A stretch of DNA of 32,589 nt from an uncultured Planctomycetaceae bacterium (GCA_903863885.1 CAIPEB010000511.1:1-32589), one strand, 5' to 3'; positions 6,780 through 15,888 are shown, counted from the first letter of the stretch. Notes: a model not told the origin generated them from the letters alone. Numbers and translations: made by a program.

Positions 6780-9482
6780 ATGCGAATCACAATGCTCGCA
6801 GTGACACTCTGGTCCGTCCAGTTCCTCGCAGCGGTTGCGGCGGAGGAGCAGAACCTCGTGGCGAACGGTTCGTTCGAGGCAAGCCAGCGCAAGGCCGGCG
6901 TGCCGGACGAATGGTCCACGTCGGGCAACTCGTCGATCAGGCAGCAACTGGTATCCGACACCGGGCGCGACGGCCGAATGTGCGCGAAACTCGAGTGTTC
7001 TCACTTCGTGCCGGGCGGCGCGGATTTCCACGTGATGATCTGCCAAGTCGGCAAGGTCAGCGTGGAACAGGGGAGGTGGTATCGCCTTTCGCTCTGGGCA
7101 AAGGCCCGCGATCTCGAAGAGGGATCCGTCGAGGTGGCGCTGTCCAACATGAACGGCTGGCAGAACGGTGGACTGTCCGACGCGTTTCTTCCGCGGGGGG
7201 AGTGGGAGCGGTTTGAGTTTGTGTTTCGGGCCAAGTCTGATGTGCCGGCCGAAAGCAGCCGGCTGCAATTCTGGTTCAAGAGCACGGGCACGCTTTGGCT
7301 CGATGATGTCACGCTTGTCGAAACTCGAGAAGGCCAACGCTGGCTTCCCGAGATCTCTGCCGAGGGGGTAAAGAACCTCGTTCCGAACAGCAGTTTCGAG
7401 TGCGGCAGCGCCAACTGGGGGAGCTTTACCTGGGGTTTGGGCGGGTGGGCGGGCAATCTGTATCGACTCGAAGGAACTCAGGTGGATGCCACCGCCGAGC
7501 ACGGGAAGAACAGCCTGCTGATTTCGCTGGACGAAACGTCGCTGCCGGTCTATTGGTTCGATTACTACGAGCCCGTGAAGCAGCCTGTGCGCCGCGTTCT
7601 TGCTGCGAATCGAGGCTGGTTTTCCGTTCGGCCCGGAGAGAAATACACCTTGTCGGCTTTTCTCAAGTCCGATGCTCCGGGCGCGGCTGCCGAATTGGCG
7701 GTGAACGAAGCGCCGAGCCGGTTGCAGCACAAGCAGGTCCGTGTCGGGACCGATTGGCAGCGATACGAATTCAGCTTTTCTCCGTCGCAGTCCTACGCCT
7801 TTGTCGCTGTCGGGCTTGATCTGGAGGCTTCGCATCGCAGCGCTGCAAAACTCTGGATCGATGCAGTTCAATTCGAGCGAGGGGATAGAGCCACGACCTA
7901 TGAACCGCGCGTTGATGTGGAGTCGTTCGTGGAATCGGACGCGGCCGGGAACATATTCACGAACGTGGCCGCCGGCGCTGTGTTTCGCATACGCGGTTTC
8001 AACAACGGGGCGGTCGCCCGTTCGGTGCAAGGGCAGCTCAAACTGACGGATTTCTTCGATGCGCCGGTGTTCAAGAAAGACGTCGAGTTGCAGTTGCCGG
8101 CCGGCTGCGGCGGAGAGGCAATCGTCGGCGGCGCTCGTGCAGGTCAGGCGGGCTACTATCGCGCCGACTGGCAGGTCGGCGACGCGAACCACTCGCTGCG
8201 CTGTTCCATCATCGAGCCAGCGGCACCCGATCTGGCCGACTCGCTCTTCGGATTCAATCATGCCTATCCGTGGGATTTTCTCGTCAGCCTGTCCCGCGAT
8301 GCGGGCGTTGCATGGTGGCGCGACTGGTCCGCGAAGTGGCAGACGGTTGAACCGCAACGCGGCCGCTTTGACTTCAGCGTCCCCGACGAGCAGATCCGCC
8401 GCGTCTTGCGGCTGGACGGCAACGTCGAAGTGCTGCTGCCGTTCCCTTCCGCCGCCTGGTCAACGTCGGCCAGCGAAGATCAGGTTCGCAAGGCCGCTGG
8501 AAACGACAGTTACCTGAAAGCACGACTGCCCATGGCCTTTGCGCCGAAAGACCCTGCTGATTTCGGCAGATATGCCGCCGAGGTGGCGCGGCATTACCGG
8601 CAGGAAAGAGGGCGGGGGATCACGCACTTTCAGTTCCTTAATGAGCCGGTCTACACCGACTACGCCCTGCCCCGCAAGTTCGGCTACGGGCTGGCGGACT
8701 ACTTGAAACTGCTGGAGATCGGATCGCGCGCCGTGAAGTCCGTTGATCCGCAGTGCGTGGTCGTCGGGGGAATCAGCGCGAATCTGCGGTCGGATATGAC
8801 CCGCGATTTTGTCACGCACGGGGGGCTCCAGTGGGTCGATGTGGTGGATCTGCATCTCTACGACCCTCCGCGCCCCGTCGGCACGTTTGAAGAACCGTAT
8901 CGGCAGTTTGCCGAGTTGCTCGAAAAGCACGGCGGCCCCAAACCGATCTGGATCAGCGAGTGGGGATGCTATGCGGATGACGATCCTCCCTGCATTCCGC
9001 AAACCGTGGGTGACGACACGATGAACCGCTGTCGCTGGCCGAGCGAGCGTGCCGCGACGGAGCACATCGTCAAATTCACCGCGTTGTCTTTTGCCAACGG
9101 AGTGCGCAAAATATTTTTCCACGCAGGCACCTGCGGTCCGATCAACGGACCGGATGCAGGAGGCGTGCTTTACGAGTACGGAGGAACACCGAGGAAGATG
9201 TACGCGGGAGTGTCGGCGATGACGAAACTTCTGGGAGTGCCCCGGAAAAGCCTGCAGACGCTGAACCGCGGGGGACTTCGGGTTTGTATTTTCCAGACAG
9301 GCGATCATGCTACGGCTGTTGTTTGGCAGGATGGCGGAACATCGCGAATGCTTCGGTTGTCCGGCGGAGTCGTACCGTTCGATATCATGGGAAACCGGAT
9401 GTCCGCGTCGAGCGTGTCGTGCGGTGAATCGCCGATCTACCTCGTGGCTCCCGAGGCATCGCAGATTACCGCTTCGCTTTGA
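6780..9482 (+). CDS. Secreted clan GH-A glycosidase with two N-terminal carbohydrate-binding modules
   Basis: The 900-residue product begins with a signal peptide (about 1-21). Two CBM4/9-like jelly-roll modules follow, opening with NLVANGSFE (25-33) and NLVPNSSFE (199-207). After a linker beta domain (about 380-480) comes a (beta/alpha)8 catalytic domain starting with FGFN (490-493). FLNEP (619-623) places the acid/base at Glu622 and WISEWG (724-729) the nucleophile at Glu727, the usual two-glutamate arrangement of clan GH-A (GH39/GH5-like). The exact GH family and substrate are not resolved. The frame is open from 6606 inside tex, but GGGAGG at 6768-6773 and the signal peptide fix the start at 6780, 70 bp after tex stops. 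Cotranscription with tex is possible. Confidence 0.87.
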   Translation: MRITMLAVTLWSVQFLAAVAAEEQNLVANGSFEASQRKAGVPDEWSTSGNSSIRQQLVSDTGRDGRMCAKLECSHFVPGGADFHVMICQVGKVSVEQGRWYRLSLWAKARDLEEGSVEVALSNMNGWQNGGLSDAFLPRGEWERFEFVFRAKSDVPAESSRLQFWFKSTGTLWLDDVTLVETREGQRWLPEISAEGVKNLVPNSSFECGSANWGSFTWGLGGWAGNLYRLEGTQVDATAEHGKNSLLISLDETSLPVYWFDYYEPVKQPVRRVLAANRGWFSVRPGEKYTLSAFLKSDAPGAAAELAVNEAPSRLQHKQVRVGTDWQRYEFSFSPSQSYAFVAVGLDLEASHRSAAKLWIDAVQFERGDRATTYEPRVDVESFVESDAAGNIFTNVAAGAVFRIRGFNNGAVARSVQGQLKLTDFFDAPVFKKDVELQLPAGCGGEAIVGGARAGQAGYYRADWQVGDANHSLRCSIIEPAAPDLADSLFGFNHAYPWDFLVSLSRDAGVAWWRDWSAKWQTVEPQRGRFDFSVPDEQIRRVLRLDGNVEVLLPFPSAAWSTSASEDQVRKAAGNDSYLKARLPMAFAPKDPADFGRYAAEVARHYRQERGRGITHFQFLNEPVYTDYALPRKFGYGLADYLKLLEIGSRAVKSVDPQCVVVGGISANLRSDMTRDFVTHGGLQWVDVVDLHLYDPPRPVGTFEEPYRQFAELLEKHGGPKPIWISEWGCYADDDPPCIPQTVGDDTMNRCRWPSERAATEHIVKFTALSFANGVRKIFFHAGTCGPINGPDAGGVLYEYGGTPRKMYAGVSAMTKLLGVPRKSLQTLNRGGLRVCIFQTGDHATAVVWQDGGTSRMLRLSGGVVPFDIMGNRMSASSVSCGESPIYLVAPEASQITASL

Positions 9483-9549
9483 TTTTCGGGCGGACGGGAC
9501 GATACGTTGGTTAGAGCGAAATAATAGATTTGCCAATTCGTTCGTGTGC

Positions 9550-9566
9550 CACTGGCAATGCCAGTG
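9550..9566 (+). repeat. REP-like palindrome, pair 2 left copy
   Basis: Perfect CACTGGC / GCCAGTG inverted repeat around an AAT loop, with the same GTGTGC left flank as the 112-128 copy. It lies 68 bp after the stop of the two-CBM glycosidase gene. Confidence 0.85.
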
Positions 9567-9646
9567 TTTCGTGACAGAACCCAGGACGGAACTTTGTGAA
9601 TTGGACGTGCGACAAGTCGAGTTAATGTCCGATGAACGCCCCGGAA

Positions 9647-9663
9647 CACTGGCATAGCCAGTG
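9647..9663 (-). repeat. REP-like palindrome, pair 2 right copy
   Basis: Perfect CACTGGC / GCCAGTG inverted repeat around an ATA loop, followed by GCACAC, the complement of the GTGTGC flank. With 9550-9566 it makes an inverted pair spanning 114 bp, matching the layout and size of the pair at 112-235. Confidence 0.85.
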
Positions 9664-9760
9664 GCACACTGCGGCTCATTGACAGCTAACGAGCAAGCCT
9701 CGCCACGGACGCGACGATACGTCAGGGTTTTGAATGCGGCCGCATGGGGGCGGTCGATCG

Positions 9761-12286
9761 ATGAAGCAGTATCTCGAACATCTTCGACCGCTGATTCCGC
9801 TGTTGATGTTCGCGGTCGCAGCGTGGCTGCTCTTTCATGAAGTGAAACAGTACCACTTCGTGGACTTGATGAAGAGCGTATCCAGCATTCCGACCTGGCG
9901 GATTGCCGGATCCATCGCGCTTTCTGCCTTGGACTACGGCATTCTCGCGTTCTACGACGTGATTGCGGTCCGTTACCTTGCCTATCCGCTGGATACCCCG
10001 CGCGTGGCTTTGGCATCGTTCATCAGCTACGTATGCAGCCACAACTTCGGCAGCCTGCTTGGCGGCACCGGTGTTCGATACCGCATGTACTCGACGTTCG
10101 GACTGCCCGCGGTTGATATCGTCAAGATTGTCGCGCTGGTCAGTGTCACCTTCTGGCTGGGACTGGGAACGGTTGCCGGAGTTCTTTTTGTCTTTGCGCC
10201 CTTTCAGATTCCCGAACGGCTGCACATGCCGTTTGCCGACACACGCCTGCTCGGCTTGATACTTCTCGGCGTGTTGGCGACTTACTTCGTCTTGTGTGCC
10301 ACGAGACGGGCTCCGATCCAGGTCCGCGGCTGGTCCATGCCCTTTCCCACCGTGCGATTGACGTTGAAGCAGGTCGGCATCGGAATGCTGGATATTCTGT
10401 CGGCAAGCGGCGTGCTTTACGTGCTGTTGTCCGGCGCGGCGGGCGTCAACTATTTCCACTTCGTCGCCATCTACACGCTCGCCATCGTGTCCGGTGTCAT
10501 CTCGAACGTTCCCGGCGGATTGGGCGTGTTCGAGTTGACCATCCTGGTACTGCTTCCGTCCGGGAGTTCCCAACAGGTGCTCGCCGCGCTGCTGGTGTAT
10601 CGGGTTACGTTCTATCTGCTTCCGCTGATCATCGCTGCGGTCTTGATGGGATTCAACGAGTTGATGCACCACCGGCATGTCTTATTGCGGATTGTCGCGG
10701 TGGCGAATCAGGTGGCGCCGATGCTGGTGCCGCGCCTGTTTGCGTTCGGTGCGTTTACGGCGGGAGCGATTCTGCTTTTTTCCGGAGCACTGCCGATCGG
10801 CACGGAACGGTTGCATTGGATCAGCCATGTCCTGCCGCTGGCCGTCTTCGAGATGTCTCACTTTTCGGCAAGTCTGCTCGGCGTCGCATTGTTGCCGGTG
10901 GCTCGCGGTTTGAACCGGAGACTGGATGCCGCGTACTGGACAGCGCTGGTGATGCTGGCCGCCGGAGTGATGCTCGTGCTGCTGCGCGGATTCGACTACG
11001 AAGAGGCGATTCTGCTGTTTGTGCTGTTGGTCGCCCTGATTCCGTGCCGCCGCCATTTCTATCGGCGCGGGTCGCTGCTGCGCCAACCGTTCGCTGCCGG
11101 TTGGGCCGCGGGGGCCGCGCTCGTGTTGGTGTGCGCGGTTTGGCTGGGGATTTTCGCGCACAAGCACGTCGAATATCACGACTACCTCTGGTGGCAAGTC
11201 GCGTTTCGAGCGGACACTCCCCGGTTCTTGCGAGCCAGTTTGGGGGCCGTCAGCGTGGCGCTGATTTTTGGAATCTGGAAGTTGCTCAGCGGCGCTACGC
11301 CGCGCCCGAGTCTGCCGACGGCGGGGGACCTCGAAACGGTCCGGGCAATCGCATCGTCGTCTCCCGACACGTACGCCCAACTCGCGCTGCTTCGCGACAA
11401 GATGTTCCTGTTCAGCGAATCGCGCAACGCCTACCTGATGTTCGCGATCGAAGGACGCAGTTGGATCGCCATGGGCGATCCGGTCGGTCCGCCCGAAGAA
11501 GCTCCCGGCCTGATCCTCCGCTTACGCGAATTGGCGGACTCGTACGACGACTGGGCCGTGTTTTATCAGGTCGACGCCGAGCGGCTGGCTTGGTACGCGG
11601 ACATCGGGTTTTCCGCAGTGAAGATCGGCGAGGAAGCTCGAATCCCCCTTGGCGACTTTTCGCTGGACGGCGGTTCGCGGAAACCGCTGCGCAAAATCCT
11701 GAACCGCTTCGAGCGCGACATGCTCCAGTTTGAAGTGCTGCCGCCTGCGGCCGTGCCGGGACTGCTCCATGAACTCGCCGCAGTTTCCGACGCATGGCTC
11801 GAAGCCAAACATGCTCGAGAGAAACGGTTCTCACTTGGCTGGTTCGAGCCGGATTACATGCGCCAGTGCTCGATCGCTGTCGCCCGTCAGGAAGGCAAGA
11901 TTCTCGCCTTCGCCAACGTTCTGCAGGCCGCTCGAGTTGAACTCTCCATCGACTTGATGCGGTACCTGCCGACGGCCCCCAAAGACATGATGGCCCAACT
12001 CCTGCTGCAACTGATGTTGTGGGGACGGGCCGAAGGGTTCGAGTGGTTCAATCTGGGAATGGCCCCTCTGTCCGGTTTGGAGAACCATCCGCTGGCACCC
12101 ACGTGGAGCCGCGTCGGGGCACTGATCTTCCAGCACGGTGAGGAGTTTTATAACTTCCAGGGCCTGCGGCAGTTCAAGGAACAATTCGATCCGGTCTGGC
12201 GACCGAAATACTTGGCCTCCAAGGGCGGTTTGTCGTTACCGCGGGTGCTGACAAACGTCGCAGCACTTATCAACCGCCGACCCTGA
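9761..12286 (+). CDS. mprF: MprF-type lysyl/alanyl-phosphatidylglycerol synthase and flippase
   Basis: The 841-residue product has the two-part MprF design. A long multi-spanning membrane region (about 1-500) includes the flippase-like segment with LGGTGVRYRMYSTFGLP. It is followed by a soluble C-terminal DUF2156/GNAT-like synthase domain (about 535-830). Synthase landmarks are AMGDPVGPPEE, GFSAVKIGEEA, FNLGMAPLSG and the C-terminal EFYNFQGLRQFKEQFDPVW. The family moves an amino acid from aminoacyl-tRNA to phosphatidylglycerol and flips the product outward, which lowers surface negative charge and protects against cationic peptides. Whether lysine or alanine is used cannot be read from the sequence. 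The start at 9761 aligns with the usual MprF N-terminus and follows GGGGGCGG by 7 nt; an in-frame ATG at 9734 would add nine residues. Length matches the family. Confidence 0.92.
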   Translation: MKQYLEHLRPLIPLLMFAVAAWLLFHEVKQYHFVDLMKSVSSIPTWRIAGSIALSALDYGILAFYDVIAVRYLAYPLDTPRVALASFISYVCSHNFGSLLGGTGVRYRMYSTFGLPAVDIVKIVALVSVTFWLGLGTVAGVLFVFAPFQIPERLHMPFADTRLLGLILLGVLATYFVLCATRRAPIQVRGWSMPFPTVRLTLKQVGIGMLDILSASGVLYVLLSGAAGVNYFHFVAIYTLAIVSGVISNVPGGLGVFELTILVLLPSGSSQQVLAALLVYRVTFYLLPLIIAAVLMGFNELMHHRHVLLRIVAVANQVAPMLVPRLFAFGAFTAGAILLFSGALPIGTERLHWISHVLPLAVFEMSHFSASLLGVALLPVARGLNRRLDAAYWTALVMLAAGVMLVLLRGFDYEEAILLFVLLVALIPCRRHFYRRGSLLRQPFAAGWAAGAALVLVCAVWLGIFAHKHVEYHDYLWWQVAFRADTPRFLRASLGAVSVALIFGIWKLLSGATPRPSLPTAGDLETVRAIASSSPDTYAQLALLRDKMFLFSESRNAYLMFAIEGRSWIAMGDPVGPPEEAPGLILRLRELADSYDDWAVFYQVDAERLAWYADIGFSAVKIGEEARIPLGDFSLDGGSRKPLRKILNRFERDMLQFEVLPPAAVPGLLHELAAVSDAWLEAKHAREKRFSLGWFEPDYMRQCSIAVARQEGKILAFANVLQAARVELSIDLMRYLPTAPKDMMAQLLLQLMLWGRAEGFEWFNLGMAPLSGLENHPLAPTWSRVGALIFQHGEEFYNFQGLRQFKEQFDPVWRPKYLASKGGLSLPRVLTNVAALINRRP

Positions 12287-12562
12287 AAACCCTTCGCCAG
12301 CGGTAAAAGCTCTGCGGACTCTCGAAAATTCGGGGGTTTTGCGCAAGTTTTGCAATCAATTTACACTGTCGTAAATATCTACTGTGTAAGTGGTTAGGTA
12401 TGGTTTTCGGAATGTTTTGGGGTATGCTAGCTAATGGCCCCTCCGGTTGTCCTTGAAATAGCCGAGGTCCGTGGTTAGTCTCCAAAAGCAATTGATGGCC
12501 TACCGGATTGATGGACGATACGATCCGAAGGTGCACAAACGGTCTGCCGACTCAGAGGTGGA
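12287..12562. other. AT-richer intergenic region with nested palindromes
   Basis: The stretch between mprF and the next glycosidase carries no supported gene. Distant complementary runs AAAACCC (12286-12292) and GGGTTTT (12334-12340) could form a weak structure after mprF. The centre (about 12345-12420) is unusually AT-rich for this window and holds a candidate promoter with overlapping inverted repeats, listed separately. Confidence 0.5.
12350..12389 (+). promoter_or_regulatory. Candidate promoter with overlapping palindromic operator
   Basis: TTGCAA (12350-12355) and TAAATA (12372-12377), 16 bp apart, resemble a sigma-70 promoter directed toward the gene at 12566. Two inverted repeats overlap it: ATTTAC/GTAAAT (12359-12364 and 12371-12376) and TTACAC/GTGTAA (12361-12366 and 12384-12389). 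A repressor-type operator is a reasonable reading. It is inferred from base pattern only, and the predicted leader is long (roughly 180 nt). Confidence 0.35.
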
Positions 12563-12565
12563 ATG

Positions 12566-14923
12566 ATGCGGAGCGGCCAATTCTGCAGGATGGGGATTCT
12601 GCTGTCGTTGATGGCAGTCAGGGTCTCTGCTGCGCCGCCTTCGATCCTGATGAATGACGGTTTGGTGCCTGAACCGTTAGGGGTGAACATCCACTTTACG
12701 GACCCGCAGGCCGGCGAAATGGAGATGCTGGCCGAGGGCGGGTTCCGCTGGGTTCGCATGGATTTCGCCTGGAGCGGCATCGAGCGGGAAAAAGGAAAGT
12801 ACGACTTCAGCGCTTACGACCGTTTGATGGCTGCATTACGGCCGCACGGTATTCGGGCGGTCTTCATTCTGGATTACTCGAATCGTTTCTACGACGACGG
12901 GAATTCGCCTTCGTCGGACGAAGGTCGGGCGGCGTTTGCCAAGTGGGCGGCGGCCGCGGCAGACCACTTTCGCGGGCAGAACATCCTCTGGGAAATGTAC
13001 AACGAGCCGAACATCGGCTTCTGGCGTCCTAAGCCGGATGCGGACCAGTACATCAAGCTGGCGCTGGCCGTCGGACAGGCGATTCGTCAGGTTGCTCCGG
13101 ACGAGTTGTATGTTGGCCCCGCGACGAGCACGATGGATTTTGAGTTCCTGGAAAAGTGCTTCCGCGCGGGATTGCTGGATTATTGGGCTGGCGTGACAGT
13201 GCATCCCTATCGACAGCAAGCTCCGGAAACGGTCGCCGACGACTATGCCCGCCTGCGCGGATTGATCAAGCAGTATGCCCCGCAAGGCAAGAAGGTTCCC
13301 ATTCTTTCGGGTGAATGGGGTTACTCGTCTGCCTGGTCGGGGCTGGACGAGCCGGCGCAGGGAAAGCGGCTGCCACGGCAGTGGCTGATCAACCTTGCCA
13401 ACGATGTGCCCGTTTCGATCTGGTACGACTGGCACGACGACGGCACGGATCCCAAGGGGCCCGAGCATCACTTCGGCACCGTGCACCACGAATATCGAGG
13501 CGGTCAGCGGCCGGTCTACGAGCCGAAGCCCGCATATCTTGCTGCTAAGACATTGTCGACTCAGTTGGGCGGTTGCCGTTTCAACAAGCGGCTCTGCACC
13601 GGCAACCCGGACGAGTATGTGCTGCTGTTCGCGGGCAAAGAAGACGAGCGGCTTGTGGCCTGGACCACGGCCAAGGAAGAACGGCGCGCTGAGATCGGCA
13701 TTCATTCCGGTGCGTTTGCAGTGACCGGTCACACAGGGGAAGCTCTGCCTGCTGTCTCCGCCAACGACTCGGGTCTGGGTTTGAAGTTGACCGACAGTCC
13801 GAGTTATCTCCGGCCGCAGGTCCGCAGCGAGTTGCTGCAGGTCGCTGCCGCGTGGGAGCGAACGCCGTGGGAAGTGTCGGTCAAGGCGCCTGCGGCCACG
13901 CACGTCAAATTGCAGCTCACCAATCCGCTGTCGCATCCGATCCGCGTTGGCTCGTCCAAGGCCGCTCTGACTGTGCTGGAACCCGGAGCGAACACGACTC
14001 TCAGCTACGAAATTCGTGGTACCCGCGATACGGCGGTTCGGCACGAGCGGCTTGAGTTGGTCGTCGAGGGGCTGGGCTCCGTCGCACAGTCGGTGAAAGT
14101 GGTCGTCACCAATCCGCTGCAGGCCCGTGTAGTGCCGAGCGATACGAAGCAGATTGCGGTTCAGATCGAGAATCCATCCGGCGAGCCCTTTCAGGGAGTG
14201 CTTCGCTTGACGAACCCGGAGGGGCTGCGCGTCGAGCCGGTCGCGATGCCCTTGGAACTCAAGGCGGAACAGCGGACGGCTCTGGTGCGTTTTTCCGTGG
14301 CCGAAACGAACCTTGTGACTGCCAGGTTTGGCCTGGAATTGTCGGATCGCAGCGGGGAATTGCAGTGGAAGCACAAGCCGGTTGCTTATCGCTGCGTTGA
14401 TGATTTCTCGCGGTTTGCGGGCGGCAAACTCCGAGACGCCTACAGCATGGTGCCCGATGGCAATGCGGCCGTGGCCTCGTCGCTGGAATTGGAGATTGCG
14501 GAAGCTCCCGAACGCGTTCCGGTGGAGGGCGTGAGCACGCTTCGCATTCGCTACCGGTTTGATGCGGGCTGGAAATTTGCGAATCTCGTGCCGCGGCAGG
14601 AGCCGACGCGTGCGATTGAAGGCAAGCCGAGTGAACTGCGGATGTGGGTATTCGGCGATGGAACGGGAAATCGGCTGCGACTTCGATTTACGGATAAGAC
14701 CGGCCAGACTTTCCAGCCTGACGGCGGTGCGATGGACTGGCGCGGCTGGCGGTGCGTGACGTTTGCTATTTCGGCCGACGGCAGCGGCCACTGGGGCGGC
14801 GCTGACGATGGCGTGATTCACTATCCGATTCACTGGGATTCGTTGCTGTTGATCGACAGCGCGAAACAGCAGAAGACTGAGGGCACTGTGTACCTCGCGG
14901 CACCGGTGCTGGTCACCGAATAA
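12566..14923 (+). CDS. Secreted clan GH-A glycosidase with C-terminal beta-sandwich domain
   Basis: The product is 785 residues from the second of two adjacent ATGs, which stands 7 nt after GAGG (the first, at 12563, is only 4 nt away). Counting from 12563, a signal peptide (about 1-24) precedes a TIM barrel (about 35-330) of the GH39/GH5-like clan GH-A type. WEMYNEPN (143-150) gives acid/base Glu148 and ILSGEWGYS (247-255) gives nucleophile Glu251. Beta-rich regions follow: an immunoglobulin-like stretch (about 430-620) and a terminal jelly-roll-like domain (about 630-785) that probably binds carbohydrate. It should hydrolyse a beta-linked polysaccharide outside the cytoplasm; the substrate is unknown. 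It is a different subfamily from the 6780-9482 enzyme, with no CBMs at its N-terminus. Confidence 0.86.
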   Translation: MRSGQFCRMGILLSLMAVRVSAAPPSILMNDGLVPEPLGVNIHFTDPQAGEMEMLAEGGFRWVRMDFAWSGIEREKGKYDFSAYDRLMAALRPHGIRAVFILDYSNRFYDDGNSPSSDEGRAAFAKWAAAAADHFRGQNILWEMYNEPNIGFWRPKPDADQYIKLALAVGQAIRQVAPDELYVGPATSTMDFEFLEKCFRAGLLDYWAGVTVHPYRQQAPETVADDYARLRGLIKQYAPQGKKVPILSGEWGYSSAWSGLDEPAQGKRLPRQWLINLANDVPVSIWYDWHDDGTDPKGPEHHFGTVHHEYRGGQRPVYEPKPAYLAAKTLSTQLGGCRFNKRLCTGNPDEYVLLFAGKEDERLVAWTTAKEERRAEIGIHSGAFAVTGHTGEALPAVSANDSGLGLKLTDSPSYLRPQVRSELLQVAAAWERTPWEVSVKAPAATHVKLQLTNPLSHPIRVGSSKAALTVLEPGANTTLSYEIRGTRDTAVRHERLELVVEGLGSVAQSVKVVVTNPLQARVVPSDTKQIAVQIENPSGEPFQGVLRLTNPEGLRVEPVAMPLELKAEQRTALVRFSVAETNLVTARFGLELSDRSGELQWKHKPVAYRCVDDFSRFAGGKLRDAYSMVPDGNAAVASSLELEIAEAPERVPVEGVSTLRIRYRFDAGWKFANLVPRQEPTRAIEGKPSELRMWVFGDGTGNRLRLRFTDKTGQTFQPDGGAMDWRGWRCVTFAISADGSGHWGGADDGVIHYPIHWDSLLLIDSAKQQKTEGTVYLAAPVLVTE

Positions 14924-14962
14924 CTCGCCCTTTCACACGGGCTGATATTTGCGGAGTTGGGA

Positions 14963-15724
14963 ATGACGACAGTATGTCTTGATGAACGATCGGAACGGGG
15001 AAGCCGGCGGATACCGGCCAAGCGTGAGGTATCGCTGTCATACCACACGCCGGAAGTGCTTCTCGAGACGGCACCGGCACCGGCCCTTTCCCGCGAGGAA
15101 CTGGCCAATAGCGTGACGCACGGATTGGGATTCGTCTTGAGTCTCGCCGGTGCGGTCCTGATGGTGGTACTGTCGTTTTCTCACGGGGACTTCTGGCGTG
15201 CGGTGGGTTGCTCGGTTTTCGGGTTCACGCTGGTGGCCGTCTATGCCGCGTCGACTTTGTCCCACGGAGTCACACGCCCGGATCTGCGCCGCCTGTTCCG
15301 CGTACTCGACCAGGCCTTTATCTATCTGTTGATTGTCGGATCGTACACGCCCTGGGCGCTGGCCTATCTGCGTACCAATGGTTGGCTGGTGTTCCTCGCA
15401 GTCCTGTGGACCGGTGCATTCTGCGGCTTTTTCTCGAAGGTCCTCTTCTCGCATCGCGTTGAGTCCGTTGCGGTATGGACCTGCCTGTTGCTGGGATGGT
15501 TGCCCGGACTGGCGGTCCCCGCGCTGTCCACTTACGTCCCGTCGATTGCGCTTTGGTACATGCTGGCCGGCGGAATTTTCTACAGCGTGGGCACGATCTT
15601 CCTGGTCTTCGACAACGTGCGTCCGCACTTTCATGCGATCTGGCACGTGCTGGTGATCGGCGGCAGTGCCTTTCACTTCGTCAGCATTCTGTACTTCGTC
15701 GCGCTATCGCCGATGACGGTCTGA
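14963..15724 (+). CDS. Hemolysin III / PAQR family integral membrane protein
   Basis: The 253-residue product has a soluble N-terminus (about 1-45) and about seven hydrophobic segments. Signature pieces of the family are EELANSVTHGLGFVLS, YAASTLSHG, RVLDQAFIYLLIVGSYTPWAL and the C-terminal FDNVRPHFHAIWHVLVIGGSAFHF. The conserved Ser, Asp and three His residues there form the metal site of PAQR-like proteins. Bacterial members are named after a Bacillus cereus hemolysin, but most are probably membrane homeostasis proteins or lipid hydrolases, and hemolysis should not be assumed. GGAG at 14953-14956 lies 6 nt before the ATG at 14963, so the TTG at 14957 is not favoured. The N-terminal extension before the first conserved motif is longer than in many homologues. 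Confidence 0.9.
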   Translation: MTTVCLDERSERGSRRIPAKREVSLSYHTPEVLLETAPAPALSREELANSVTHGLGFVLSLAGAVLMVVLSFSHGDFWRAVGCSVFGFTLVAVYAASTLSHGVTRPDLRRLFRVLDQAFIYLLIVGSYTPWALAYLRTNGWLVFLAVLWTGAFCGFFSKVLFSHRVESVAVWTCLLLGWLPGLAVPALSTYVPSIALWYMLAGGIFYSVGTIFLVFDNVRPHFHAIWHVLVIGGSAFHFVSILYFVALSPMTV

Positions 15725-15758
15725 CGCGAAAAAAGTCCGCTATTCGCAGCATTGTCAG

Positions 15759-15841
15759 GTCGCCTTTCGCTCCCGCGAAAGGACGTTCACCGAACGTTTC
15801 GTACGACGAAAAAGCCGTCCTTTTGCGGAGCAAAAGGCGAC
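15759..15841. repeat. Four-hairpin inverted-repeat element between convergent genes
   Basis: Four palindromes stand side by side: CCTTTCGC/GCGAAAGG (15763-15782), ACGTTC/GAACGT (15783-15797), TTCGT/ACGAA (15798-15810) and CCTTTTGC/GCAAAAGG (15819-15837). The outer two, with flanking GTCG/CGAC, are also near-inverted copies of each other, so the whole element is symmetric. It fills the gap between the convergent hemolysin III and PAP2 genes and could act as a bidirectional terminator. It also has the layout of a REPIN-type mobile repeat. Function is not shown by the sequence. Confidence 0.8.
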
Positions 15842-15888
15842 GCGGACGTGATGTCGCTTGAACGACTCGAGCCGGCGCAATCTGTCGG

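Larger units (their letters stand above)
9483..9760. other. Intergenic region carrying the second palindrome pair
   Basis: No gene is supported. The stretch contains two CACTGGC-N3-GCCAGTG palindromes facing each other (9550-9566 and 9647-9663). It ends with a G-rich segment (GGGGGCGG, 9746-9753) that probably serves as ribosome binding site for the MprF-like gene. Confidence 0.65.

Noticed and set aside
6639-8357. A 572-residue open frame on the minus strand
   Set aside because: It is opposite the two-CBM glycosidase, with no domain, start signal or export signal.
8460-10016. A 518-residue open frame on the minus strand spanning the second palindrome pair
   Set aside because: It crosses the intergenic repeats and runs antisense to two well-supported genes; its composition is not protein-like.
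12836-14833. A 665-residue open frame on the minus strand
   Set aside because: It lies wholly opposite the secreted GH-A glycosidase, is Arg/His-rich and low in recognisable motifs, as expected for an antisense shadow.
14963-15724. Functional hemolysin
   Set aside because: Hemolysin III is a family name; members are PAQR-like membrane proteins and toxicity cannot be inferred.
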